Shown one piece after another: positions 23,978 through 34,671 of a stretch of 64,000 nucleotides of DNA. Source of the DNA: Tenebrio molitor (Eukaryota > Arthropoda > Insecta > Coleoptera > Tenebrionidae); NCBI RefSeq assembly GCF_963966145.1, contig NC_091048.1, positions 9,982,001 to 10,046,000 on the forward strand. The letters run 5' to 3'. Below the pieces are notes generated by a model. That model was not told the origin of the DNA, did not search any database, and saw nothing but the letters and a program-made list of their open reading frames with translations. How positions within the stretch are numbered: position 1 is the stretch's first letter; every line of letters starts with the position of its first letter. The position numbers and the translations under genes were made by a program.

Positions 23978-24055
23978 TATTTGAAAATTTCTTCAGAATG
24001 TTTGCCGAAATTGCTAGGCGTAAAATAGTCGAGTTCGGCCCTGACAGGATAAGTA

Positions 24056-24268
24056 CAGTCGATGGACAAATAAAACTGGGACAAAAATGACAATTACATA
24101 AGTCAAAATTTCCAAATTTGCATCGTTTAATTACGGCTTTATCTATCACAAATAGGTTAACTTTGGTGTGACATATTATATAGACACTGACAAATATATT
24201 GACAATTCAATGGTTTGATTTACACAGATTAAATTTTAAGTGTCCCAGTTTTATTTGTCCACTGACCG
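24056..24268. mobile_element. Tc/mariner-type MITE (213 bp)
   Basis: Inverted ends of about 30 bp carry ggacaaataaaactggga. TA flanks each side (24054-24055 and 24269-24270). Non-coding. Confidence 0.85.
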
Positions 24269-24656
24269 TACCTGCAGTTTGGCGATGGGGTGTTGTAAAC
24301 CTTACTTCCGGTTTGGTTTGTGATTAGGCAGTTAGTGTAACTACGTCATAAATTCCCGTCAGTTGCTCGGCACCTTCATTAATTGCAAATAATCGGCAAT
24401 GTGATGCGTTTTAATTTTTTTTATTTTCAGATTTCTCTTTTCTGTATTAGTTTGAACCTATTTAGATTAAAAAAAAATCGAATTTTCATTAATTTCACTT
24501 TATCGCCTCCTGACGCGGAACCCAATTGATAGTAAATAAAATAATGGGACAGGCTTATAACTCCATATGTGTGTCGCTTCCTAGCAAAGCATAAAATGTT
24601 TTCGATAATTAGAAACCGCGTAATCGCAAAAATGGTAAGTGTTGGACTACCCTGTA

Positions 24657-25195
24657 TGAAGGAAATCGTACAGTGTGTTGAAAGGTTCAAGGCACTGTAC
24701 GATAAGTTTTCCAAAGACTTTGAGGACGGTGTGATGAAGGAAATGATTTTGACAATAGAACAGTGCCCTATTTGGCGAGGACCAGTCCCACCAACGCAAG
24801 AGGAAACAGGGTAGGCAGTACGACTTGAGGCGTTGGAACGAGACGTGGTAATCATTGTTCTGTCGTACAATAATTGTAATCTTCCTCTAATTAAAGACTG
24901 TTATATGTATTGAGAAGGGATTGCATTTAGAGCAGCTGTGAGATAACACAAGCCTGCCCGACCGTGAAGTCGCGAATTTTGGAATTGTAACAACAAAACG
25001 GTGTTTGTGATGTGTGCATGATTTCCTAGCTGTCACCAAGTACGAGTAGGTACCTTTTTTTAAGCCATAGTCGCGACGGGGCTATTAAAAACACCAAGTG
25101 GGTCGCACTCTTGTCCAATATTGTTTCTTATTGGATTGGAACAGTGACGGTGACGACATCGCTCGCTATATCTAGAACTTTTACAAGTGTTTCAG
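24657..25195. other. No recognised gene
   Basis: Part of an 81-codon frame (to 24814) runs in, then non-coding sequence up to the gypsy remnant. It may be decayed gypsy 5' sequence. Confidence 0.35.
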
Positions 25196-26621
25196 ATTAC
25201 GCAAGACGATTATTATTGGATCTAGCAGCTGGATATCATCAAATACAAATGGCGGAAGACTCAATCCTTTTCATTTCTCACACCTGAATCCTTACGTATG
25301 CCATTTGGTTTAGTCAACGTCCCTGCTGTGTTCCAAAGAGCTGTTAATTCCATACTGAGCTGTTAGTTCCTTATTGGGTCAACCTCGATTTAATGCAACT
25401 GTGGCTTATTTTGACGATATCCGGATACCATCAACCACTTTAGAAGAGGGCATCGAGTTGTTACGACGAGTGTTCACTCTATTCAGAGATGCCGGAATGA
25501 CATTTCGTTTGTGTAAATGTCAATTTTTCCACGATAAGTCACGAATTGAGTATGGGAGGCATACAACCTGGACGAGCGAAGACCAAAGCAGTGAGCGAAT
25601 ACCCAAGGCCAACCAATGCACGAAATAAAACAGTTCATAGGTTAACCTCCTATTTCCAGAGATTCATACAGAATTTCGCCACAAAAGTCAAACTACTTAC
25701 GAAACTCACAAAGGTCAACATACCATTTATCTGGGAAAAAGAAGAAGAAGGTTTTCGATTCCTGAAACAACGATATTGGGACGCCCGGTGTTAGCTTTGT
25801 ATAATCGAGATGGACATACGGAGCCGCACACCGATGCATCTAAACATGGTATAGGTGGAATTTTGTTACAAAGTCAACAAGACCAGACGCTAAGGCCAAT
25901 TTGTTATTCTTCATATGAGCTGGAGATCCTAGCTGTGGTCGACTCTATGAGACGATTCCGTTACCAGTTAGGAATCCATTTTACGGTGGTGACTGACTGT
26001 AACGCTATACGCATCACGATGACCAAGAGAGACCTCATTCCGATAGTGGGACGATGGTGGTTGCTGACACAAGAGTACGAATTTAATGTTGAGTACAGAG
26101 CCGGTCAAAAGATGCCTCACGTGGATGCTTTGAGTAGGAATAGTTTACAAGCAGAAATAGACGATCACGAAGATGAATTTTACATACATCACATGAGCAT
26201 TAACGAAGACGACTTTGTTTTGACCGCCCTACTAAAGGACGAGTTGTGGAAACACATATATGCTGTCTTATCACGACAACCAGAAGATAAGGAGGACAAG
26301 CGCATACATTTCGAGTATGTGCTAAAACAGAACCGAATTTTTAGAGTGACACCCACAGGTGAAAGGTGGGTTCTGCCCAAAACTGCACGGTCAAATTGTC
26401 TTTCACCATCACGATAACGTCCGACATTTTGGTGCCGAGAAAACGCTGGAAGTAATCAAAGGAAAATATTTGTTCCCAGGAATGAAAATACATACATAGT
26501 AACATGGGATCAATTAAAAAAAAAATATCGTGTTACCTGGATTGTGCTATTCTGATGCTTTGATTGGTTCAAACCACCATTTTCGCCTACTCTGATTTTT
26601 TTTTTATTTGATCGCACGGTA

Positions 26622-26710
26622 TATTATAATATAAGTAGTAAAATGAATGTGTTTTTTCACTAGTCAATACGACGTGTGAAAAAAACACTCATTTTACTAC
26701 GTATATTATA
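26622..26710. repeat. Palindrome in the first insertion
   Basis: Arms of about 37 bp (core agtaaaatga with a ttttttcac run) are inverted around a centre near 26666. Strong hairpin potential. Non-coding. Confidence 0.7.
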
Positions 26711-27517
26711 CGCTATTTTTTGCAATTTTGAATTAAAATAACACAAATCGAACCCACAATAATTTGAAATTCATTTCTTGACAATTTTTATTATACAGGG
26801 TGTTAGGGAATGGTCACCCAAAAATTTCAGGGTGAGTTTATTAGAGAAAATGTGGTCGAAAACCTTTATACCGTTTTTGGATAAATTGAACCGTTTTCTG
26901 AAAATAAAATTGTTCCCTTGTCCTTGTGAACGGATTTTGATAAATGTCACAACTTGTCAAAACGAAACGTCAAGCTAATTTTAAAGGTTTTAAACGTTGT
27001 ATTCAACTCGTTCGTGTGTAAATTGGGCCTTTGCCCACGAGTGCCAAAAAAGGCCCAATTTACACACAAACTCGTCAAATAAACTACTATTACGAGAAAC
27101 AATGTCGAAAAGTCTTTTCGACATACTCGTACGATGTCGAAAAGACTTTTCGATACTGTTTTTTGTGTGGGGTGAAAAAAAGAAAGCTGTTTCGAAATTA
27201 AAAATGACAACTATAATGACACTATTTTAATTCAAGATTGCAAAAAATACGTTAAACGTTATGTCTCCTGGTGTTTAGCATGTATAGTCTTTAGCGGCCA
27301 TCCAAAAGCGAACGATAGCTTGCGAAAATTTCCGTATTTTTCATTCATTACTCAAGAATGACTGAATCTGTTGGTAACAATGAAAATTTGAATGATTTTG
27401 GTACCACTGTAATCTAAACGCATTTCCGGTTGTCACCTTTGACAGTGTTGACAGGCAAATTTGACATTTACCATCAAAGGTTCATGTTTGTGATAGTTGC
27501 TTTATTAAATAGTTATT

Positions 27518-27638
27518 TGTACAACTAGTTGTGAAAGTCATAATTTTTTTCACGAATTTGCAGATTGACTAACGAGGGCGTAGCTCGAGTTAATCAAGCA
27601 AATAAGTGAAAAAAAGAGACTTTCATAACGTGTTGTAC
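27518..27638. repeat. Imperfect foldback
   Basis: The left arm gtacaactagttgtgaaagtc pairs with the right arm gactttcataacgtgttgtac. Additional complementarity (cttatttgcttgatt type) lies inside. Confidence 0.6.
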
Positions 27639-27762
27639 ACACAATTTTTTTGCATATCGAAAAAGTTGAGAAATTTGGTCTAAAAGGATTTATGAAAAAT
27701 TACAAAAAAAAAAATACGTATGCTTTGACAATCACCTCCAAGAAGATGGAATAAAATGATGC

Positions 27763-27858
27763 AAAAAAGTCCTACTTTCACTACGATTTTTCGTGTAAAA
27801 AAGTGCTACTTTCACTACGATTTTGCGTGTAAAAAAGTGCCACTTTCATTACGAAATG
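27763..27858. repeat. Three tandem copies of a ~34-bp unit
   Basis: The unit is gtgctactttcactacgatt preceded by an aaaaaa run, repeated three times with small changes. Non-coding. Confidence 0.8.
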
Positions 27859-29356
27859 CAAAAAATGGTTTTTACACTTTACATTTTCAACATTTATTGT
27901 ATCCTGGCTGCCACCGAGAGCTAGCTGTCTTCCTTGTCACATAACCGACATAACCAAAATTTTTTTAATGTCGTGTCAAGTTAAAACATCCGGTCCGTGC
28001 CAATTACGAAACAAAAAAACACCAATATTTTTCAATTGTTTCATTACCAACAGACTCGGTCATTGTTGATCACGCTGTATAACAAAGCGCCCACGGGGAA
28101 GCAGCCAGGTTTTCTTCACCCTATTCGAAAATTTGATATATCCATGGATATAAAACATATTTGGGACAATTCGTCATGAGCGCCAGAAAGAATACGCATT
28201 TGAATCTGGCTATAGACGGGTTTACGAAATTTGGTTTCCTTAAAAGAGTACGAAATACGTCAGTAGGGCTAGTGTTGGGGTGCCTAGACGAGATAACATG
28301 TTTGGAGTAGCGCCGCGAATTGTTTGTGATAGAGGAAGCTGCTTTACCAGTAAACGTTTTGTTAACTATTGCCAAACACTCAACATTAAAATTAACTACA
28401 ATGCCACGGCCGCATTATTCGGGCTAATAAGTTTAACCTGTACCATTGCACGTTGGTTCAATACCTGAAACCAACCGATTTCCCAAAAAGAGTTGAATTT
28501 TGCCCATTTATCGAAGAAAATATCCACGAAGACAATAATTTCTTAGATAAAATTTTATTTTCGGATGAGGCGAGATTCAGCAATAAGGGAGCCGTAAATC
28601 GACATAATTGCCATTATTATTTATAAGTAAATCCGCGATGGATTCGCGCAACTCATTTTCAGAATATACAGGCTTTTACCGCCGGTGGCAAAATTGACCT
28701 TAAAAATTATAATTTCGTTTTCATATTTTGCAGACCCAATTTATTATTCATAAGGTACATAATATCGAAAAATGAAATTTGTAAGTTAATTAGGTCAAAT
28801 TCTGGCATTTTCTCAATTATTAGTTGTTTAATTTATTCGACCTTGTGGCATATGCACACTCAGGTATTTTCACACAATTTTACCATGTTAAATTAATTTT
28901 AGCATGTGGTATTATTGAAATAAATGCATTTTGATATTCAAATTTGTATTTGCTTCTTGATTTACGACATAATGTCCCAATATCTTAACAATAAGATCTA
29001 TTGGGGACCTTTATTGCCACCGCAGTGGGTCCTTTACAACTCTATTCGTAAAATCGAACAAATTCACCTAAGCCGGTCAGTTTTACAGGGTAGTCATTGT
29101 TAAAGAAAATTTACAACACTAACGAGTACCAATAAAAGCAATTTTTCCATTAAAATCGATTTAATTCAAAAAATATCAAACATTTTTCGAAACGGATTGC
29201 AGATATTGATTTTATACGCCATTAGCCACATTCTGATGCAAAAATTTAAACATGACAATTTTTTTTTAAACAGTTTTTTATAAATATCTGCTCATAAAAA
29301 AAACTTTTTTTGAAATAAATTATACCAGCTGAAAGTAAATTTTTCTCAATCCTTAA

Positions 29357-31059
29357 CCCTTCAGCGGCTGGTGTTACCATATGGTAACGCCTGCAATCAC
29401 TGTCCAAAACTGCGTCATCTACCATATTTTACGCCAAATTTTCTGTTAGGTTATGTTAATTACAAGCTAAAACTGTGATTTGTTAGTAGTTATAAAAAGA
29501 TTGGTGGGTTTTTGATAATTAGGGTTATTGATATCTACTCGCAAAACAGACTACATTTTGTGGTCGTAAATAATGGACCTTCATCTAAAGTGACTACATT
29601 TTCGTAATGTTTTTTTGTCTTTTTGTAAATTGCATGTTACCTATTGCCATCTCAAATATTAGCTATATCAATATGTGCATGACCAATTGTGAAAGAATAA
29701 TTTGTCAAGTGGGGGATGTAACATTTTTGTTGGTGTTACCATATGGTAACGTTAGCGGTTTGCATGACACAAAATTACAAAAATAGGGTGTCTTTTATAT
29801 CGGTGGCTTATTTATTTTTAGAAGAGGTATCACATTGCATAGACTTTAGAAATTGCTTACAGTGACACAGAGCAAATTTTTATTGAGCCGCCTGATTCAA
29901 ATGTACTAACGGATGACGACTCTGCTGATAAGGATGGTCCTAGTTTGCTAGATAATCTCAGCGGACCGCAACTTCAGGCGAGTGCTGAAATATGAACAGC
30001 TAATATGCATCATATGGATGATAATTCTGAAGAGGATGAAGAAGAATGAAGACGGGGCTGCTATTATTCAGAACTTTGATTTTTCGAGGCCAGGAACTGA
30101 CGGAACAACGTGAATGACACGAGATCTTATTCCATCTTCTAAAAATGTTCTCATTTTATTTACGGGATTCAATATCACCTCAAAGAAGGAGGATATGGTG
30201 CCACTGGTACTATAAGGGAGAACCACATTCCCAAAAACTGTCCATTACCTCACAAGAAATATATGAAACGCAAAGTAAGAGGGTAATTTGATTCACATAT
30301 CAGCAAAGAGGATGGCCTCATGGATGGATAACAACATCGTCAGTGCAGCATCAACATGCCATGGAATTGCAGCAATTGCAAATGTTCAACGTTACTCCCA
30401 AGACTGATAAAAAAGTGGTTCAAGTTCAAAGATCTTCTATGATTTCCGAATATAATCGCTGCATGGGAAGCACTGATCTGCTTGATCAGAACGTGTCTAA
30501 GTACCCAATTTGTGTTAGACGAAAGAAATGATGGTGGGCAATCTTTACATGGCTGATCGACGTTGCTGTTGTAAAAGCCTGGCTTATTGCTCGTAAAGTC
30601 AAACCAAAACTTAGTCAGCTGGAATTTGGACGAGACTTATCTAGCGAGAAACAAGACTCAACCAAAATCTGCTGGACGGCCTTCAACGTCCAAATCAAGT
30701 GTCACTCTCAACAGAGTTTCGGATGACATAAGGTACGCCGGACGAGACTATCTGCTGGTGAAAACAGAAGGCAAAAAAGATAACGTTGTGGAGGGGAAGG
30801 ATGGATTTCTTGTATCCGCAAAATGTGCAGCAAGTGCAACGTGGTATTATGTCAGAGTGCAATTGTATATACATATCACAAGTAAAATGCAATTTTGTAC
30901 TTCGCTTTTTGCTAGCGTTACCATATGGTAACACAGTTTTTTTTGTAATTGAAAATTGTTTTTTGTAATATTTATGTTTGTAAAAGTTAATAGTACACAA
31001 ATTAATAATAATTTTTTTTTTTGCATTTAAGGAAAAAATTTAATTCCGCCGTTGAAGGG
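29357..31059 (+). mobile_element. piggyBac element with TTAA duplication
   Basis: Both ends carry cccttca(g/a)cggc as inverted termini, and TTAA flanks each side (29353-29356 and 31060-31063), the signature of piggyBac. The 16-bp palindrome gttaccatatggtaac occurs three times, at about 29376, 29736 and 30918, near the ends. The transposase gene inside is deleted and broken. Confidence 0.9.
29857..30900 (+). pseudogene. piggyBac transposase remnant
   Basis: The acidic N-terminal region (SDTEQIF to DDDSADKDG, LLDNLSGPQL) is followed by a jump to GATGTIRENHIP near 30200. The C-terminal part comes next: NRCMGSTDLLDQN and RRKKWWAIFTWL near 30440-30560, and a Cys-rich end at about 30815-30860. The middle of the catalytic domain is missing and there are frameshifts. 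The remaining C-terminal NxxxGGVD-like motif and Cys-rich end are typical of the family. Not functional. Confidence 0.78.
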
Positions 31060-31189
31060 TTAAGGGTCATTTTGCCACCGGCGGTAAAAGATGAATCACC
31101 CTGTATTTTCTGTTAATATTTGGTGTGGAATAATAAATAACCCCATCATCGGTCCTTATTTCTTTGATGGGAATTTAAAAGGAGAAATA

Positions 31190-32732
31190 CACTCACCGGC
31201 AAAAAAAGCGGAACACTAATTAAACAACAAGTTTATTCTCATAATACCTATTTTGATGTATTTTGGACAGGATGCGATGATAGCAAACATAACCTTGAAC
31301 ATTAGCATAGGCTATTTTATTAGAAATTTCGCATAAAAAGAAATTTTCTGCACAAAAAATGTTCCCTTTCTTAAATTTACAATTTTTATAATCAAGAATC
31401 CTGGGTAGATTTTATAACTATTGTCATTTTTTATTGTTGTTAACGTTTAATTTAAGTACAGAACGTAAAAGAATGCCTCTAGTTAGTGTAGATATTGCCT
31501 GAGCATTAGCTTTGATTGAAGATGGTCGTAGCATTCGTTATGCAGCTAATGCTATTGGGGCTCCTGTTACTACTGTTCACAGAGCTGTTAGAAGGTTTCA
31601 CGAGACTGGTCAGTACACCAGAAGACCTGGATTTGGTCGAAAAAAAAAGCAAGCACACACCGCGACGATAGATTTTTAGTGTCCAATATTTTGAGAGATC
31701 GTCAAATGACGGCTGTTATGATTCGAAATCGGCTGCAGGAGGTACGGCAAGTACACGTAAGTGAAAGAACAGTTAGACGTCGTCTTGCGGAAGGTAATTT
31801 GGGATCCTATAGACCAGCAAAAGGCCCAAAACCATCGTAGACTCCGTTTAGAATTTGCACGGCAGTACCAAGACTGGACCGTTAATCATTGGCATCGCGT
31901 TCTTTTCTCAGATGAGTCGAGATTTTGTGTACGATCTCCAGATGGGCGTGAGAGGGTATGGTGAAGGCCAGGAAAACGTTTTGCTTCATGTATATTCTCC
32001 ACAAGAGAGCCTTTCCATGGCGGGTCTATCATGCTCTGGGGTGGAATTTCTTTTGAAGCCCACACAGATCTAGTGCTCGTAGAAAATGGATTTCTCAATG
32101 CACACCGATATATCCGCGAAATTCTGGAACCACTTGTTGTGCCTTATGGACCATTTATCGGCGAAGACTTTGTGTTTATGCACGATAATGCTCGTCTGCA
32201 CATAGTACATTGTGTATCTCTTTATCTTGATACGGTTGGAATTTATCGAATGGACTGGCCTGCATGTAGTCCAGACTTAAACTCAATTGAACATGTGTGG
32301 GACAAGTTGGAAAGATAAATTAGGAGTCGCCCCGTTGTACCAGATAATCTGAATGACCTACGAATAGCGCTCTTGGAAGAATAGGAACGTATTCCTCAGG
32401 ACTACGTTCAAAATCTGTTTGAAAGCATGCCGAGAAGGATGGAAGCGGTGATCAGAGCTAGAGGAGGAAATACCCGCTGCTGAAAAATGATAATTTTTTG
32501 TTCGTTCTTGTTTTGTTGACTTATTTTTGAATAAATGTATTGATTTGGTTCTTTTTTCTAAAAAAATGTTTTTTCACTTCAAATGACGTTTTTTCTTTGC
32601 TACCATTTATGTCTCACGTTCAAAAAGCAACAAATATTAATTTTTATTGCTTTTCTTACAACAAATGCTACTAATTATTACAGATACAAATACGGACAAA
32701 TAATAGTGTTCCGCTTTTTCTGGCGGTGCGTG
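31190..32732 (+). mobile_element. Tc1 element (1543 bp)
   Basis: Inverted ends cactcaccggcaaaaaaagcg and mate, TA on both sides (31188-31189 and 32733-32734). A shortened derivative is at 23478-23977. A different element with similar first bases is at 37709-38202. It is inserted in the mariner-type gene at 28453-32885. Confidence 0.92.
31473..32483 (+). pseudogene. Tc1 transposase, broken by frameshifts and stops
   Basis: It begins MPLVSVDIA with an HTH region (ATTVHRAVRRFHETGQY; GRKKK linker), then the DDE core: VLFSDESRFCV, VFMHDNARLH and CSPDLNSIEHVWD (DD34E style). Stops lie at about 31500, 31677 and 32317. The rest is about 335 residues, the normal length for Tc1. Breakage is light, so the copy is fairly recent. 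Confidence 0.88.
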
Positions 32733-32885
32733 TATATTTACATTTTTTAGAAAACACAATTAGGTCCATTGTTGGAAGAAATTGATTTAGATATAAGAAG
32801 AGTTCTGTGGTTCCAACAAGATCCCCCCCCCCATTTTCACCATATTGTAGACACCAGAATGAAAATTTTCCAAATCGATGGCTAG

Positions 32886-33415
32886 TGTTACGAGGTCTAA
32901 TGCATCGCCGCATTAGAACCAACGTACAACGGTCGCAGGGGCTAATGACGAGTTGGATTGGGGGGAGCGGGAGCGCTCATTCGAACACCGTCGAGAGATC
33001 GAACATAAACAGTAGACCCGACGCGAACTAGTGACCCAGGATAACCATGACTTATCCGGAAAAAGGTTTGCGTCACCGTCGTCTTGCGGATCGACCCGGG
33101 GACACTCGAAAAGCATATCGCCGTTGAGCGGATTAAGGGAGTCACCAGTACCGAAACTATAAGTAGAAACGCCTTATTTCCCCGAACGAAACAACTACGC
33201 CATTTTGTGGCGCGCAGGCCTCGCTATCTGGAGCACCAGCACCGGGGGCGAGAAGTAGAGACGCCGGTTGCTCACTCAGCCCCGACACCGACTCTGGCTG
33301 GAGGCTGCCCCGGGCGGGCACGGAACTGTCCACTCGCAACCCAGCACCGGAAGCCCAGCGACCCAATCAACAGTGACATATGTTCCCCAGTTAATTTAGT
33401 TGGACAATATACATA
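32886..33415. other. GC-rich segment of unknown identity
   Basis: Composition jumps to GC-rich from about 32930 to 33370, unlike its neighbours. It has open frames on both strands but no protein motif I know. It could be an LTR or the end of an unrecognised retroelement. It truncates the mariner-type gene on its left. Confidence 0.35.
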
Positions 33416-33689
33416 TTGGGTGATTCAAAATGATTGTGGCCAAGTATGGCAACTATGTACGAAAATTTATGTGGCAACTGTGTGAATGAGGTAGAGTTGT
33501 CATTTGTATGACATTTCATAAGCGTGCATTTGATTTTTTTGATATCATTACACATTGATTTGACAGTTTTCAAAATTGCGCGACTATGAACTGTCAAAGA
33601 AATATCAACTCTACCCTACCTACACAGTTGCCACATACATTTTCCTACATAGTTGCCATACTTGGCCACAATCATTTTTAATCACCCAA
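33416..33689. mobile_element. Long-armed MITE (274 bp)
   Basis: Arms of about 85 bp start ttgggtgattNaaaatgattg, are nearly perfectly inverted and surround a centre of about 100 bp. TA flanks each side (33414-33415 and 33690-33691). Non-coding. Confidence 0.88.
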
Positions 33690-33691
33690 TA

Positions 33692-34671
33692 GTTACATAA
33701 GTATACGAACGTGTATTACCAAGGCGATCTTCATTTACCAGGCCATGACACTGACCAAAGACAGTGTGCTATGGAATGGCCTACCACAGTCTGGCAACAT
33801 TGCTTCACCAACATTTGGTGAAAAAATTCGAAATCCACTAAACCTGTCATTGAATTTGCATTTGTCAAATATGAGTGATCTAATTTTGCGACAGTTCAAA
33901 AATGCATTATTGCATTGTAATATACAGTTTAAATCCACCTTAGGGACAGAAAAATAACGGTGCTCATTACTGATAATATTTCAGATGTTCTGCTGTGTTC
34001 CGGGCTATTGAAACTGTTTGGTTATAAACTAACGCGAGGTGGGCATTTCCAACTTAAATATAACAATTTTGTTCTCCCCATTGTTTAAATCCCACCCCAT
34101 TTCTTGTAACTTGCTTCCCAGTCTCATTTCAATGTTCCTTTTTAAAGCCAAAAGATTTTCCGCAGTGATTGTGTGGTCATTACTAATTTTGATCATTTCT
34201 TCCCAAAATGAAATTTCTTCGTAATTAGAAGTTATTTGCACCGCGTTTGGTAGAAGTCGCTTCATTTTGTCCCCATTTACTCGTATATCTGTTCCCCTAA
34301 AATATTTAGCACAAGCATGGCTGCTTTTGCGATTTCTTCACTTTTCGATTATTAAAATTTCTTTCCAAATTGGCTTTGTTTCCTCATTTGATGGAAACTT
34401 AAATACAGGTACCTACGTAATTTGAAGAAGAAGACGCATAATTTGAGTTGCAATTTGGTACGCAACACTTAAAAGGCGCTTTTAATTCAGTTTGACGAAT
34501 TTGACCAAGGACTTGTCAAAATTTATTTTAAATGTCGAATTGGTTTCAAAATTTTAGGAACATCGTAGGTCATGGAATGGACTACCAGAGAATGTGGCAA
34601 CGTAGCCAGTGTCCTGGCCTGTAACTTTAGACCGCCTTGGTATTACAGTCCCTCCCTCCTCTTTCATAAAG
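33692..34671. other. No recognised gene
   Basis: It holds a pair of related segments around atggaatggNctaccaNag at about 33769 and 34572, possibly the ends of a decayed direct repeat. A minus frame of 78 codons (34029-34265) has no known motif. Confidence 0.35.

Larger units (their letters stand above)
22926..24654. mobile_element. TA-flanked DNA element carrying two smaller ones
   Basis: Inverted ends of 36 bp start cagggtRgtccaacactt and run to gcgattac. A TA flanks each side (22924-22925 and 24655-24656). Without its two insertions (23478-23977 and 24056-24268) it is about 1.0 kb. No transposase is recognised: the 80-codon frame at 23193-23435 and the 81-codon frame at 24569-24814 carry no motif I know. 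Non-autonomous Tc/mariner relative. Confidence 0.82.
25196..28440 (+). pseudogene. Second Ty3/gypsy-type remnant, split by two insertions
   Basis: Reverse transcriptase motifs appear as LDLAAGYHQIQMAEDS (about 25220), MPFGLVN (about 25297) and YFDDIRIP (about 25410). RNase H is the uninterrupted frame 25776-26417 (HTDASKHGIGGIL to PHVDALSRN). The integrase zinc finger is cut: its His half is at about 26400-26500, its Cys half (SWCLAC) at about 27255-27285, and the core with IVCDRGSCFTS at about 28180-28420. Insertions at about 26500-27238 and about 27300-28070 explain the gaps. Many frame breaks. A different lineage from the element at 11.3-14.6 kb. Confidence 0.8.
28669..31103. mobile_element. 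TA-flanked element with ccgccggtggcaaaa ends, hosting a piggyBac
   Basis: Ends share cttttaccgccggtggcaaaa (inverted). The right end has about 10 additional bases before its cagg terminus, so the left terminus has lost some. TA flanks each side (28667-28668 and 31104-31105). Without the piggyBac insertion (29357-31059) it is about 730 bp and non-coding. Confidence 0.8.
28453..32885 (+). pseudogene. mariner-type transposase gene split by two transposons
   Basis: Three coding pieces are in one order. 28453-28668 has FSDEARFSNKG and AVNRHN. 31106-31189 has NIWCGIINNPIIGPYFFDG. 32735-32885 has LLEEIDLDIRR and WFQQDPPPHF. When each insertion and one TA copy are removed on paper, the reading frame continues exactly at the first junction and sensibly at the second. 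This dates both insertions as younger than the gene. Catalytic aspartates are seen in SDEARF and QQD. The third acid lies beyond the truncation at about 32885. One stop (about 28624) and a frameshift near 32780 show it was also decaying. It is related to the intact protein at 1634-2769. Confidence 0.82.

Noticed and set aside
27763..27858. CRISPR-like array
   Set aside because: Three adjacent units without unique spacers in a eukaryotic context. A simple tandem repeat.
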